Shown piece after piece: positions 14,501 through 21,519 of a DNA stretch of 23,953 bases (the stretch's first letter is position 1; each line of letters begins with the position of its first letter). The position numbers and the translations under genes were made by a program. The notes beneath the pieces were generated by a model. That model was not told the DNA's origin and did no database searches. It was given only the letters and a program-made list of their open reading frames with translations. The stretch covers positions 1-23,953 of the IMG/VR virus record IMGVR_UViG_3300010158_000316; one strand, given 5' to 3'. The DNA comes from a virus.

Positions 14501-16043
14501 GCACTTGTTTGTACAAATCGACTAAACCTTGGTGTAAATCTATGTTGCTTTGCAGCATAGCGTACATGCGCCGCTCGACGGGACTGCCTTGTAGGTGGGT
14601 CACCGTGACCTTGTTGGTCTGTCCCGCCCTGTGGGCACGGGAGTTGGCTTGCAAGTAAATCTCTGTAGATGATACAGGCCCCCACCACACAACTTGGTCT
14701 GCGCGGGTTAGGGTTATCCCGTGGGCCGTAGCCTGCGGACTGAGTAAAAGTATGCGGGGGTTGTCCTCGGTTTGGAACCGCTTGATGGCCTCGGCTCGCT
14801 GGGACGCAGGCATGCCGCCCTGTATGCTCTCTACCGAATAACCCGCTTTGATTAGCTCATCGCGCAGCATCTCCAGCGTGTGCCGGTACGGGACGAACAG
14901 CAAAATTTTATTGTCGGTTCCCTCAATGACGGTCATGAGTTCTGCCAGTCGATTACTGACATCAAACTCAACCACGTTCCCATCATCCGTATAGACCGCA
15001 CCTTGTGCTACTTGGAGTAGCTTGTTGAGCATAGCCGCTGCGTTTACGGCGGTAATTTCTGAGCCTGCCGCGATGGTCATCATTTGCTTTTTTAATGCGT
15101 CATAGTACTTAGTCTGCTGCGCTGTCAGTGGGATGTCACGGGTTGAATACAGCAGGTCAGGTAGGTCTAGGCACTCGGCTTTAGTGAACCGTATCGCAGG
15201 CTGCAATATCTGATGGACGATTTGCTGGGCATCTTGACGCGGTACCCACTTGTACTGGTTAATCTTTAGCATCACCTTATCTCTGAAGGCTCCCATGAAC
15301 CGAGGAACTGAGTCGGGCGCAACCAACTTGGCTAGGCCGTATGCGTCTATGGGTGATTGCGATGCAGGGGTGCCGGTCATGAGCCACAGTCGAGTGTTGG
15401 GTCGCACCAGTGCGGCAAGGGCTTTCCATCGGTCAGTAGTCACGCTCTTAACTGCATTGGCTTCGTCCACGATGATGAGGTCAAAACCGCCTTCCATAAG
15501 CTCTTTGTTAACTACTTTCACCCCATCAAAATTTATGATGACGAACTCATAGCCTTTAGCAATCACAGCTTGGCGTTGCAGCCTTGAGCCTTGAGCGATA
15601 GCCACAGTGCGGTGCATGACTGTCTTGAATAAATCAGAGCGCCATGCAGTCTCCATGATGGACACAGGGCACACCACCAATACACGAGTTACTTTCCCTT
15701 GCGTCATCAAGTAGTCAGCCGCCCATGCAGCAGCGCCGGTCTTGCCTGTACCGGCCTCGTTGAACACAAAGCATCGTGGGTGTAGGGTTAGGAAGTCGGC
15801 AGTAGTTCGTTGATGGTCGAACGGGGTGAACATACCGGGCCATGAGTAGCGCCCCAGTATGGGGCTAGGCACATCCTTGATGCCTAGATTGCGAAGCAGT
15901 TGCACTTCGTCAAATCCCCAGTTAACCAGTACGCGGTCTACATCCCCTTGCTGTGCAATAACCTTGCTTTTGGGGATGAGTGCGGTTATCTGTTGGGACT
16001 TTCTTGTGTTGAAAAGCAGGGCTTTATTGTCGATAGTTTGCAT
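14490..16043 (-). CDS. SNF2-type DEAD-box-like helicase/ATPase
   Basis: Using ATG 16043, the product has 517 residues. A longer start at 16112 is unlikely because it would read through the terminator hairpin as protein. Motifs in order: EAGTGKT (Walker A, 96-102), VDEAN (Walker B, D193 and E194), TGTP (motif III, 223-226), SPQATAHGITLTRAD (motif V, 435-449) and QANSRAHRAGQ (motif VI, 465-475, with likely Arg fingers R469 and R472). This is the two-lobe SNF2/SF2 layout. Phages use such enzymes to remodel forks or remove proteins from DNA. The initiator RBS is weak, so expression is probably modest. It lies downstream of the HNH gene, past a terminator. Confidence 0.85.
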   Translation of the reverse strand: MQTIDNKALLFNTRKSQQITALIPKSKVIAQQGDVDRVLVNWGFDEVQLLRNLGIKDVPSPILGRYSWPGMFTPFDHQRTTADFLTLHPRCFVFNEAGTGKTGAAAWAADYLMTQGKVTRVLVVCPVSIMETAWRSDLFKTVMHRTVAIAQGSRLQRQAVIAKGYEFVIINFDGVKVVNKELMEGGFDLIIVDEANAVKSVTTDRWKALAALVRPNTRLWLMTGTPASQSPIDAYGLAKLVAPDSVPRFMGAFRDKVMLKINQYKWVPRQDAQQIVHQILQPAIRFTKAECLDLPDLLYSTRDIPLTAQQTKYYDALKKQMMTIAAGSEITAVNAAAMLNKLLQVAQGAVYTDDGNVVEFDVSNRLAELMTVIEGTDNKILLFVPYRHTLEMLRDELIKAGYSVESIQGGMPASQRAEAIKRFQTEDNPRILLLSPQATAHGITLTRADQVVWWGPVSSTEIYLQANSRAHRAGQTNKVTVTHLQGSPVERRMYAMLQSNIDLHQGLVDLYKQVLDD

Positions 16044-16060
16044 GATAGGAACATTAGAAA

Positions 16061-16092
16061 AACAAAAATAGCCGGGTAGTAAACTACCCGGC
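16061..16092 (-). terminator. Rho-independent terminator between HNH and helicase genes
   Basis: On the - strand a perfect 9-bp stem GCCGGGTAG/CTACCCGGC with loop TTTA is followed by TATTTTTGTT. It lies 49 bases after the HNH stop. The helicase ATG at 16043 is only about 20 bases further, so helicase expression must depend on read-through or on a promoter upstream of the hairpin. Confidence 0.85.
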
Positions 16093-16111
16093 AAATCAAG
16101 GAGAGACAACA

Positions 16112-16127
16112 TGCCGATTGCTCGGCA
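16112..16127 (-). other. GNRA-loop hairpin ahead of terminator
   Basis: The - strand reads TGCCGA-GCAA-TCGGCA, a perfect 6-bp stem with a GCAA (GNRA) tetraloop. It lies 19 bases upstream of the terminator stem and 13 bases after the HNH stop. It may protect the 3' end of upstream transcripts or form part of a larger regulatory fold. Confidence 0.6.
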
Positions 16128-16140
16128 GGTAAATTCTAGC

Positions 16141-16398
16141 CTACTTCATCGTACCAGTTTTGGTACGGGCAAAACTTCTGTTAGCGGTCTGACTACGAGC
16201 CCGCAGATTACTTACCTTGGTGGATGCACCACCCTTGCTTAGCGGTTTGATATGGTCTACGTCCACGTTGTCCGGCAGGGTGCCATTGGCTTTCTCATAG
16301 GCGCGGCGAGCCTTATGCCGTTCGGATTGTTTCTTAAGTTGTTCGGGAGTACCTTGATAGTTTGCGTACTCTTTCGCGTAGTTACGTTTAGTTGCCAC
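16141..16398 (-). CDS. HNH endonuclease
   Basis: Starting at GTG 16398 the product has 85 residues and overlaps the end of the upstream nuclease gene by 11 bases. The core is NVDVDHIKPLSKGGAS, with D48-H49 as the first half of the HNH site, then N64 (SNLRARS) and N73 (TANRS), followed by a basic tail. The N-terminal part is basic and helical. Small HNH proteins like this cut DNA or RNA and are common in phage replication or packaging regions. The last codons contain a perfect CGTACCA...TGGTACG inverted repeat (16150-16167). An in-frame GTG at 16410 is an alternative start. Confidence 0.85.
   Translation of the reverse strand: MATKRNYAKEYANYQGTPEQLKKQSERHKARRAYEKANGTLPDNVDVDHIKPLSKGGASTKVSNLRARSQTANRSFARTKTGTMK
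16150..16167 (-). other. Perfect 7-bp hairpin in the last codons of the HNH gene
   Basis: CGTACCA and TGGTACG form a perfect 7-bp stem around a 4-base loop (AAAC on the - strand). It is the first of three consecutive tetraloop hairpins that lead to the terminator at 16061-16092. Confidence 0.55.
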
Positions 16399-17053
16399 GG
16401 TGATACTCACATGTAGATACTGGGCAGAATTTACACAGCGCAGAGCTACGGGGATTCCATACACCCACTACTACTGCTTGCTCAATTGCATCAGCCCTGC
16501 CCGCCCACTTCGACAGGATTGTTGCCAGTTCCAAGCGTTGGAACTCGGTCTTAATAATATCCCCAGCCACCACGAATAGCAACGCCCCTTTTACGAGGTC
16601 TACTTCCGGGTGATGGGTCATGACCATTGCAGCCATTAACTCAAGCTGCGCTACGTCAGCATACCGACTGCTCTTGCCGGTCTTGTAATCAACTACTCTT
16701 GCAACTCTACGGTCTCGGTTGATCGACAGAAAGTCAGGAATTCCTCGGAACCATACGTCTTTATCAAAGAATTCGCAGGGGGTAAAGTCAGCGCGGATTG
16801 CCATTCTTTCTTCGCATCGGATTTCTCCGGTTGCTTTGGCGAGAGGTTCCACGAATGGCGCGTAGTGCGCAAGATGTTCAGGTAAGGGTTTGTTGTCACG
16901 TATACGTTCTTCAAAGGCTTTATGTACGGCGGTGCCGTACATGGTCGCTTCTGTGTCTTTTGATTTGAATTTTTTGAGGATACGAACCTCATGATACCTA
17001 CGGGGACAACCTTCAAAGTCTTTAATAGAAGAATAGGAGTGTGCAAGTGCCAT
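16388..17053 (-). CDS. Cas4/RecB-like PD-(D/E)XK nuclease with probable Fe-S cluster
   Basis: The 221-residue product starts at ATG 17053. Catalytic features are H44 (GTAVHKAFEE), D107 (GIPDFL), D122-x-K124 (VVDYKTGK) and Q136 (QLELMAAM), the order seen in RecB-family nucleases. Cys at C16 (EGCPRRY), C207, C210 and C215 (LCKFCPVSTC) match the four-Cys arrangement that holds a 4Fe-4S cluster in AddB/Cas4-type enzymes. Such enzymes process 5' or 3' DNA ends; here it probably serves phage recombination or DNA-end processing beside the polymerase. No CRISPR array is visible. The ribosome binding site is weak (GAGAAACTC). Confidence 0.8.
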   Translation of the reverse strand: MALAHSYSSIKDFEGCPRRYHEVRILKKFKSKDTEATMYGTAVHKAFEERIRDNKPLPEHLAHYAPFVEPLAKATGEIRCEERMAIRADFTPCEFFDKDVWFRGIPDFLSINRDRRVARVVDYKTGKSSRYADVAQLELMAAMVMTHHPEVDLVKGALLFVVAGDIIKTEFQRLELATILSKWAGRADAIEQAVVVGVWNPRSSALCKFCPVSTCEYHRGN

Positions 17054-17084
17054 GAGTTTCTCGCGTTTGTTTGGAACCTATAGT

Positions 17085-18983
17085 TTAACAGTCTCCATAA
17101 CTAGCCCCCATTCCGGCTTCGCAAGCTAATGGTAAACCCGTAGCCCATGCTGGTTGCCATGACATACAGTCCACAACAAACTGTTTAGCTTCCTCGGCCT
17201 CTTCTATCGGAGCCACGCATGCCACCGCATCATGCACAGTCAGCACCACCTTATAGCGTTTGGAGATACGCAGCATCTGCTCAGCCACCACACACCGCGC
17301 TACCGCTTGGGTGAAGTTCTCCACTATTTTTCCACCGTAAATTTTTACCTGCTGGCCCTTGGAGTAGTACGACCACTCAGTGTTACCGTTAATCGTGGTC
17401 TGCGTTAAGTCGGGGTAATGTATATACAGCCCGTTAGGCAGCGTCATCCGATTGTTAGGCATGGCATGGATAATTCCCACCGCGTCAATCTGTGCCCCAT
17501 TACCCATAGACATCGCCCTGAGCGCGTCCTGCGCCCGCTGCCATAACGCAGGGATACACGAGTACGTAGTTCGGTACGTATTAATAATACGTTTGGCCTC
17601 GGCTAAGTCCACCTCAACCCCTGCCACTGTCCGTAAGAATATCTGTAGCTTGTTGGGGCCAACCCCATACCCTGCACCTAGGATAACGGTCTTACCTACT
17701 TGGCGTTGGCTACCTGAGCCCGTGGTAACTTGGTCAACTGGTATGCCGTAGATGCTAGCTGCCATGATGCTATACACGTCCTGCTTATTGGCAAAGGCGT
17801 CCAGCAAGTCCTGCTGTCCAGCCAGCCACGCAAGGGTTCGCGCTTCAATCTGCGATGAGTCGCAGTCAATCACCACATGTCCGGGCGGTGCCATCATGGA
17901 CTTCTTAATCTTGTTGGCGTTCTCCCCCCGTGCGGGCAGGTTCTGTAAGTTCACCGAGTCCTGTCCCGACCACCGACCTGAGTGCGCCCCGTAGTACCGC
18001 AGGGGTACAGGGAACGCGCCGCGCTGCGACATGCCTATGAATCGTTGGGTGCGTGTCTCCTCCAGCGTGGACTTGCTGCCTATACGGCATGCTGCCAGTG
18101 TCTGTACGCGCTCATCAGGAAACTCCAGTAAGGAGGCAAACCCCTCGTCGCTCTTGGCAAACGCATAGGTCATGCGCCCCGTGGCCGGGCTTATCTTCAT
18201 GGGCGGCTCTATGCGGAACGTGCGCAGCAGCGTAGCAAACTTCTCATTGGACATGAGTAACTTCTTTATGCCCGCCATGCCCTCGCTAAAGATAGCGTGT
18301 ACGTAGTCAGGGTCAGCCTTCTCCAGCATCATGTCCCGTACCGACTCCATCAGGGCTTGCTTGCGGTCTTGCACTTCAGTCAGGTGCTTACGCAGCATGG
18401 ATTCATCTAGCACTAGCACGGGGTCAATGTACATGCGCAGCGTTAGGTCGATCAACTGCAACTCAATCTTAGGGAACCCAAGGGCCATGTACTTCTTAAA
18501 TAGCGCATGGGTCAAGTCCACATCGTTTACGCAGTACGCACCATACTGGGCCAACTCCTCAGGGCTAAAGTCTTTGTAGTTCTTACCTAGCGCCCGCAGC
18601 ACCTCGTCGCCCTTTTGTCCTACGCCCATGCGCTCGGCCTGTGCCTTGAGACTATGGGACTTCTCATGCGGGAACAAAGCCCGTGACATACCCATGATGT
18701 CAAACCATGCCAGCGGCTGCACCCCGTAGTGCCAGCCTAGTATGGCTCCATCGAACGCTGTGTTCTGACACAGCACCATCTTGTTTGACCAGTCGTTTTG
18801 CTTAAGTACTTTCTCTAGCTTGGGCTTGGCAACCCATGCAGCTTGCTCGTCATTGAGTTTGAATGCAGCACCAATAGCTTCGAATTGCGGGGAGCGTATG
18901 TACTCCTCGGTTGTCATCTTGGTCAGGGAGTAATCACGGGAGTAGTAGGTCTCTAGGTCTAAGGTTAGTAGCATAGGTTTCAT
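17085..18983 (-). CDS. polA: Family A DNA polymerase with 3'-5' exonuclease (Leu at the Phe762 position)
   Basis: The 632-residue product starts at ATG 18983, one base after the previous stop, with GGGGAAG about 9 bases upstream. The N-terminal DnaQ-type exonuclease has D9-x-E11 (LDLETYY), D78 (NTAFD) and Y150/D154 (AYCVNDVDLT). The polymerase part has motif A IDCDSSQIEAR (D375, E380), motif B R427 to Y439 with K431, and motif C VHDA (H584, D585). The O-helix residue equivalent to E. coli Phe762 is L435. Motif A has Ser where most have Tyr (S376), and motif C has Ala where E. coli has Glu (A586). There is no 5'-3' exonuclease domain, as usual for phages. It replicates the phage genome with the primase-helicase and binding protein nearby. 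Confidence 0.92.
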   Translation of the reverse strand: MKPMLLTLDLETYYSRDYSLTKMTTEEYIRSPQFEAIGAAFKLNDEQAAWVAKPKLEKVLKQNDWSNKMVLCQNTAFDGAILGWHYGVQPLAWFDIMGMSRALFPHEKSHSLKAQAERMGVGQKGDEVLRALGKNYKDFSPEELAQYGAYCVNDVDLTHALFKKYMALGFPKIELQLIDLTLRMYIDPVLVLDESMLRKHLTEVQDRKQALMESVRDMMLEKADPDYVHAIFSEGMAGIKKLLMSNEKFATLLRTFRIEPPMKISPATGRMTYAFAKSDEGFASLLEFPDERVQTLAACRIGSKSTLEETRTQRFIGMSQRGAFPVPLRYYGAHSGRWSGQDSVNLQNLPARGENANKIKKSMMAPPGHVVIDCDSSQIEARTLAWLAGQQDLLDAFANKQDVYSIMAASIYGIPVDQVTTGSGSQRQVGKTVILGAGYGVGPNKLQIFLRTVAGVEVDLAEAKRIINTYRTTYSCIPALWQRAQDALRAMSMGNGAQIDAVGIIHAMPNNRMTLPNGLYIHYPDLTQTTINGNTEWSYYSKGQQVKIYGGKIVENFTQAVARCVVAEQMLRISKRYKVVLTVHDAVACVAPIEEAEEAKQFVVDCMSWQPAWATGLPLACEAGMGASYGDC

Positions 18984-18984
18984 A

Positions 18985-19383
18985 TCAGAACTTCCCCAGT
19001 GCTTTATTAAAGAAACTAGAGGCTCTCCTTTGAGTTTCTACGTGGTGTTGATGTTCCAGAGTAGTTGCGTTGCCATACAGCAGTCGAGGGTCGTTGTGTC
19101 CCGTCGCCATATCGTACTGGGTATGTGTTGTGAACTTCGGCATCCGTTCATCTTTCTCCGGGTCGTCCGGCTTCATCAATGTCTCAAGCACCCACACCAT
19201 AAGTTCGGGTTCTTTGATGTACTTGTCATGGGCATCGTTAAGTGCTTGGCGGTCACGCTTGGATAAGTTGCCGTTCTCAGACATGAGGTGCAGTCTGCCC
19301 CCATAAAGAAAGTCCTCAGGGTGTGTCTGCATCCGTTCTATCATCATCGCTGCTGCGGGTGAGCAGTCTAGTTCGTGTGTCAT
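18985..19383 (-). CDS. Conserved phage protein of unknown function
   Basis: The 132-residue product starts at ATG 19383 with GGAGAG 3 bases upstream and ends one base before the polymerase start, so it is co-translated with it. The product is acidic-to-neutral and probably helical, with MMIERMQTHPEDF near the start, NLSKRDRQALNDAHDKYIKE in the middle and a His-rich LEHQHHVETQRR near the end. No catalytic motif or membrane segment is visible. Its fixed place before the polymerase hints at a replication accessory role, but this is inference. Confidence 0.65.
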   Translation of the reverse strand: MTHELDCSPAAAMMIERMQTHPEDFLYGGRLHLMSENGNLSKRDRQALNDAHDKYIKEPELMVWVLETLMKPDDPEKDERMPKFTTHTQYDMATGHNDPRLLYGNATTLEHQHHVETQRRASSFFNKALGKF

Positions 19384-19528
19384 GGTCTCTCCAGTTAAGT
19401 TGATCGTCTCGTGCGCGGGCTTTACGCTTACGCAGGGCGTCTTTTAATTTGCGGTTCTCCTTCTGCTCCAGCGGCTTTTGCCGGTTTTGCAAAAAGTCCA
19501 AAATTGGATTTGGTGTTGTAGATGTCAC
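19316..19528 (-). CDS. Possible small basic protein overlapping the nuclease and upstream genes
   Basis: A 70-codon frame begins at GTG 19528 with GGAG 7 bases upstream and overlaps both the end of the VRR-NUC gene and the start of the next gene. The product has NPILDFLQNRQKPLEQKENR then a strongly basic helix LKDALRKRKARARDDQ. The overlap on both sides, the GTG start and the lack of any motif leave this doubtful; it may be a chance frame. Confidence 0.3.
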   Translation of the reverse strand: MTSTTPNPILDFLQNRQKPLEQKENRKLKDALRKRKARARDDQLNWRDHDTRTRLLTRSSDDDRTDADTP

Positions 19529-19790
19529 GTACAAGCTCCAAGTTAGTTTCGTTAATAACTAAGGCTATGCCTCCGGCCTCGTCGATGCGCCGCAGATTGT
19601 GTAGTTGTAAGTCAGTGGGTTTGTTGCTACCGGCCTTGGCCTCGATACCTATGAACCTCCCTTGCAGACAAACAAGGATATCGGGGGTGCCGTTGTTAGC
19701 ATGCAAGCCCCCTATGTAGTTCACAGCATACGCACCCTGCGCCTTAAGCGCAGCATGTATCTTAGCCTTGACCTTGGCCTCGGGTGTCAT
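19428..19790 (-). CDS. VRR-NUC domain nuclease
   Basis: The 120-residue product starts at ATG 19790, sharing ATGA with the stop of the gene before. The PD-(D/E)XK core shows G34-T-P-D37, then E50-A-K52 in FIGIEAKAG, and Q62 in TDLQLHNLRR, which is the VRR-NUC pattern. The length of about 95 residues for the core is usual, and a Lys/Ala/Arg-rich tail of about 20 residues is extra. Such stand-alone phage enzymes act on DNA junctions or flaps. It is expressed with the polymerase and the upstream small genes. Confidence 0.85.
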   Translation of the reverse strand: MTPEAKVKAKIHAALKAQGAYAVNYIGGLHANNGTPDILVCLQGRFIGIEAKAGSNKPTDLQLHNLRRIDEAGGIALVINETNLELVRDIYNTKSNFGLFAKPAKAAGAEGEPQIKRRPA

Positions 19791-19957
19791 TTACTACCGT
19801 CCACCATTGCCCTGCGCGCAGCGTCTAGTGCGGCCTTGGCGTCTAGCTTTAGGTGTTCGATTTCTTCTTGTTGCAGCAGCATACGGGCATAGGCTTCCTT
19901 AGCAAACTTAGCTAAGTTTTCGTTTGTCCATGCGGCAAAGTTCGGGCCATCACTCAT
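19787..19957 (-). CDS. Small helical protein, unknown function
   Basis: The 56-residue product starts at ATG 19957 with GGAGAA about 7 bases upstream. It shares ATGA with the upstream and the downstream gene, so its reality is well supported by coupling. The sequence reads MSDGPNFAAWTNENLAKFAK then a Glu/Leu-rich helix, LLQQEEIEHLKLDAKAALDA, near the end. It is probably a short coiled coil. No function is recognised. Confidence 0.65.
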   Translation of the reverse strand: MSDGPNFAAWTNENLAKFAKEAYARMLLQQEEIEHLKLDAKAALDAARRAMVDGSK

Positions 19958-20226
19958 ATAGGTTTCTCCGTTGGTTTAGGGCAGTTCTCAGGGGGCACTA
20001 TTACACACCATACAGCCGCCCATTGTTTTCTATGCTCCCTACCGGAAATCCATCTGTCTATGTACGCATCGGGCATTGTTATCAGCGCACGTCGAATGGG
20101 TTCCGGGGGTTTTTCCAATCGCTCGGCTATCTCAGATACAGTCAGGCCGTCATGATACTTGTGTAGCGCCATCCTTACGGCATGGTGGTATGACTTACGC
20201 ACTGTCACCCCGAACACTAAAAGCAT
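19954..20226 (-). CDS. Small winged-helix/HTH-like phage protein
   Basis: The likely start is ATG 20226, giving 90 residues; TTG at 20229 and GTG at 20208 are alternatives. It overlaps the preceding gene's end by about 30 bases. Residues 27-55, DGLTVSEIAERLEKPPEPIR, form an HTH-like unit, followed by a Trp-rich part (WISGREHRKQWAAVW) and a Pro-rich tail. This resembles small winged-helix proteins used by phages for regulation or DNA binding. The partner is unknown. Confidence 0.6.
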   Translation of the reverse strand: MLLVFGVTVRKSYHHAVRMALHKYHDGLTVSEIAERLEKPPEPIRRALITMPDAYIDRWISGREHRKQWAAVWCVIVPPENCPKPTEKPI

Positions 20227-20392
20227 CAATTATCTCAGTTGAGATACGCTGTAACGTAATTGCATCGCCGACATCATGCTTTTCGTTTACACGTAGCAGG
20301 CGTTGTATTTCTCTGAGCGCTAACCACGCTTCATCGGCGTGAATTGCATCAAGCACTTCGGCTTTTTCTTCAAGTTGGATTGTTACTTTCAT
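20195..20392 (-). CDS. Small phage protein, unknown function
   Basis: The 65-residue product starts at ATG 20392 with AGGAAAA 3 bases upstream and overlaps the end of the gene before it by 23 bases. Residues 1-20 are VTIQLEEKAEVLDAIH, then an amphipathic helix EAWLALREIQRLLRVN. The rest is Asp/Glu/Arg-rich. There is no known motif. Its start and stop are both compatible with co-translation in the early operon. Confidence 0.6.
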   Translation of the reverse strand: MKVTIQLEEKAEVLDAIHADEAWLALREIQRLLRVNEKHDVGDAITLQRISTEIIDAFSVRGDSA

Positions 20393-20624
20393 ATTTTTCC
20401 TGTGGTGGTGTGCAAGTATGGATATCCTGTGTGCGCTTACCGCAGCGGGGGCAGAAGTTTTGCTCCTGCGCTGGCTGTGCTAGTGCTGCTTTGATGGAAG
20501 CGATGGCTTGGACAACCTTGTTTTCATCATAAGTTTGTGCAAGGCCAAAGTCATCCTCGCTATGCCATTCATCTTCACAGCAAGTTTCCAGTGCCTCAAG
20601 CGCCAGCTTCAATGCTTCTTTCAT
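20370..20624 (-). CDS. Small phage protein with zinc-knuckle-like end
   Basis: Start is ATG 20624 with AAAGGA about 9 bases upstream; an in-frame ATG at 20657 lacks an RBS. The 84-residue product has MKEALKLALEALETCCE, QAIASIKAALAQPAQEQ and then C58, C61, H69 and C71 (CPRCGKR, HTC). I recall proteins combining L-x-L-A-L-E-A-L-E and A-x-I-K-x-A-L-A-Q in many phages of Gram-negative hosts, without known role. The four Cys/His residues may hold zinc. Confidence 0.65.
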   Translation of the reverse strand: MKEALKLALEALETCCEDEWHSEDDFGLAQTYDENKVVQAIASIKAALAQPAQEQNFCPRCGKRTQDIHTCTPPQEKYESNNPT

Positions 20625-20637
20625 GTGTTTTTGTCCT

Positions 20638-20844
20638 TTAGTGAGTAATGCATTCATGCAGCACAGATAGCTTTGCCATTTCGTACATCCATACAGCGTG
20701 TTGGTTATCTACATGAGATGAGAGAAATTTAAGTTCGCCATCTTCGTAGAACAGCACAATACAAGATTGCTCAGGTGCTATACGCTCTATTGCATGGGTA
20801 AGCATGGCAGTAGCGTTCCAGTCTTTAAGGTGATGTACTTTCAT
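20638..20844 (-). CDS. Small conserved phage protein
   Basis: The 68-residue product starts at ATG 20844 with GGAGAA about 6 bases upstream and shares ATGA with the upstream gene stop. The sequence has HHLKDWNATAMLTHAIER, IVLFYEDGELKFLSS and NQHAVWMYEMAKL. A small alpha/beta fold is likely, with a C-terminal helix. This arrangement, including the WN-A-x-x-M-L start, is seen in phage early regions, role unknown. Confidence 0.65.
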   Translation of the reverse strand: MKVHHLKDWNATAMLTHAIERIAPEQSCIVLFYEDGELKFLSSHVDNQHAVWMYEMAKLSVLHECITH

Positions 20845-21086
20845 GTGTTCTTCTCCTTTGATTTTGCTTCAATGGCGCGTTCATAACCAAAGTTAGGTGA
20901 TTCACATTCGCCATACTGGTTGTGGTGTTGCTCATAGATAACATCAATTTCCTCATCCGTCAGGCTTACCCACGGGCGCTTATAGACTTGGATGTCGTCG
21001 TCGTCATCTTTGCGCTTAGTGTGATGCACAAGGTACATCCCTTCCTCGTCCAGCGCCGCTGCTTTCTTTGATTTGTAGCCTGTCAT
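20841..21086 (-). CDS. Small acidic phage protein, unknown function
   Basis: The 81-residue product starts at ATG 21086 with AGGGGAA about 4 bases upstream and shares ATGA with both its upstream and downstream neighbour. It contains a run of five Asp (KRKDDDDDIQV), RPWVSLTDEEIDVIYEQHH and GECESPNFGYERAIEAK. The WVSLTDEEI-type helix and the NFGYERAIEAKLKEKN-like end are common in small phage proteins. No enzymatic motif is visible. Confidence 0.65.
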   Translation of the reverse strand: MTGYKSKKAAALDEEGMYLVHHTKRKDDDDDIQVYKRPWVSLTDEEIDVIYEQHHNQYGECESPNFGYERAIEAKSKEKNT

Positions 21087-21295
21087 GTTGTTCCCCTTGG
21101 TGGATAGCTTGCCATTGAGTAGGCATCATGCATTTGACGCATGAATGCACAAGCCCTCTTATGCTCATCGGCACGGGCTGCTGCTTCTACAACATTAGCA
21201 AACCTATACCAAGCGTTGTCAGGAACCCAGTTGTCCATTCCGCCTTCGTGTAACCCCATGTCGGCTAATATTTGCATTGCTTCTTGTTCAGTCAT
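21083..21295 (-). CDS. Small phage protein, unknown function
   Basis: Start ATG 21295 is chosen over an ATG-like start at 21322 because GGGGGAAG lies 5 bases upstream. The 70-residue product has MTEQEAMQILADMGLHEGG, WYRFANVVEAAARADEHKR and CAFMRQMHDAYS. It is helical with no obvious ligand motif. It overlaps the gene after it by ATGA. Confidence 0.6.
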   Translation of the reverse strand: MTEQEAMQILADMGLHEGGMDNWVPDNAWYRFANVVEAAARADEHKRACAFMRQMHDAYSMASYPPRGTT

Positions 21296-21296
21296 A

Positions 21297-21515
21297 TCAC
21301 TTCCCCCATATTGCAAAAGCAATCATTGTTAAGCCAGCTACTACAAACATAAAAGCAATCAAGCCTTTGAAGGTATCGGCAAGGTCATCTAGTGGGTCTT
21401 CCTGCCCCATTAAAAATCCTTTGACATACGCCTCATTGGCTTCTTGTGCGCGTTGCTTTCTGATAGGGCAGTCACGCCCTTGTGTGCAAGTTCCTATGTC
21501 GTTACAGCAGTTCAT
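21297..21515 (-). CDS. Small single-pass membrane protein with N-terminal Cys cluster
   Basis: Start ATG 21515 has GGGGGTA about 5 bases upstream; an in-frame ATG at 21536 has none. The 72-residue product has Cys at C3, C4, C10 and C16 in a short soluble part, an acidic segment PLDDLADTF, then a hydrophobic helix at about 51-70 (LIAFMFVVAGLTMIAFAIW). It would sit in the inner membrane with its Cys-rich end on one side. A lysis or superinfection role is possible but unsupported. Confidence 0.6.
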   Translation of the reverse strand: MNCCNDIGTCTQGRDCPIRKQRAQEANEAYVKGFLMGQEDPLDDLADTFKGLIAFMFVVAGLTMIAFAIWGK

Positions 21516-21519
21516 TTGC

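Noticed and set aside
16044-16112. Longer helicase start at ATG 16112
   Set aside because: The added residues (LPGSLLPGYF) are a translation of the terminator hairpin, and the T-tract becomes codons. ATG 16043 follows the terminator.
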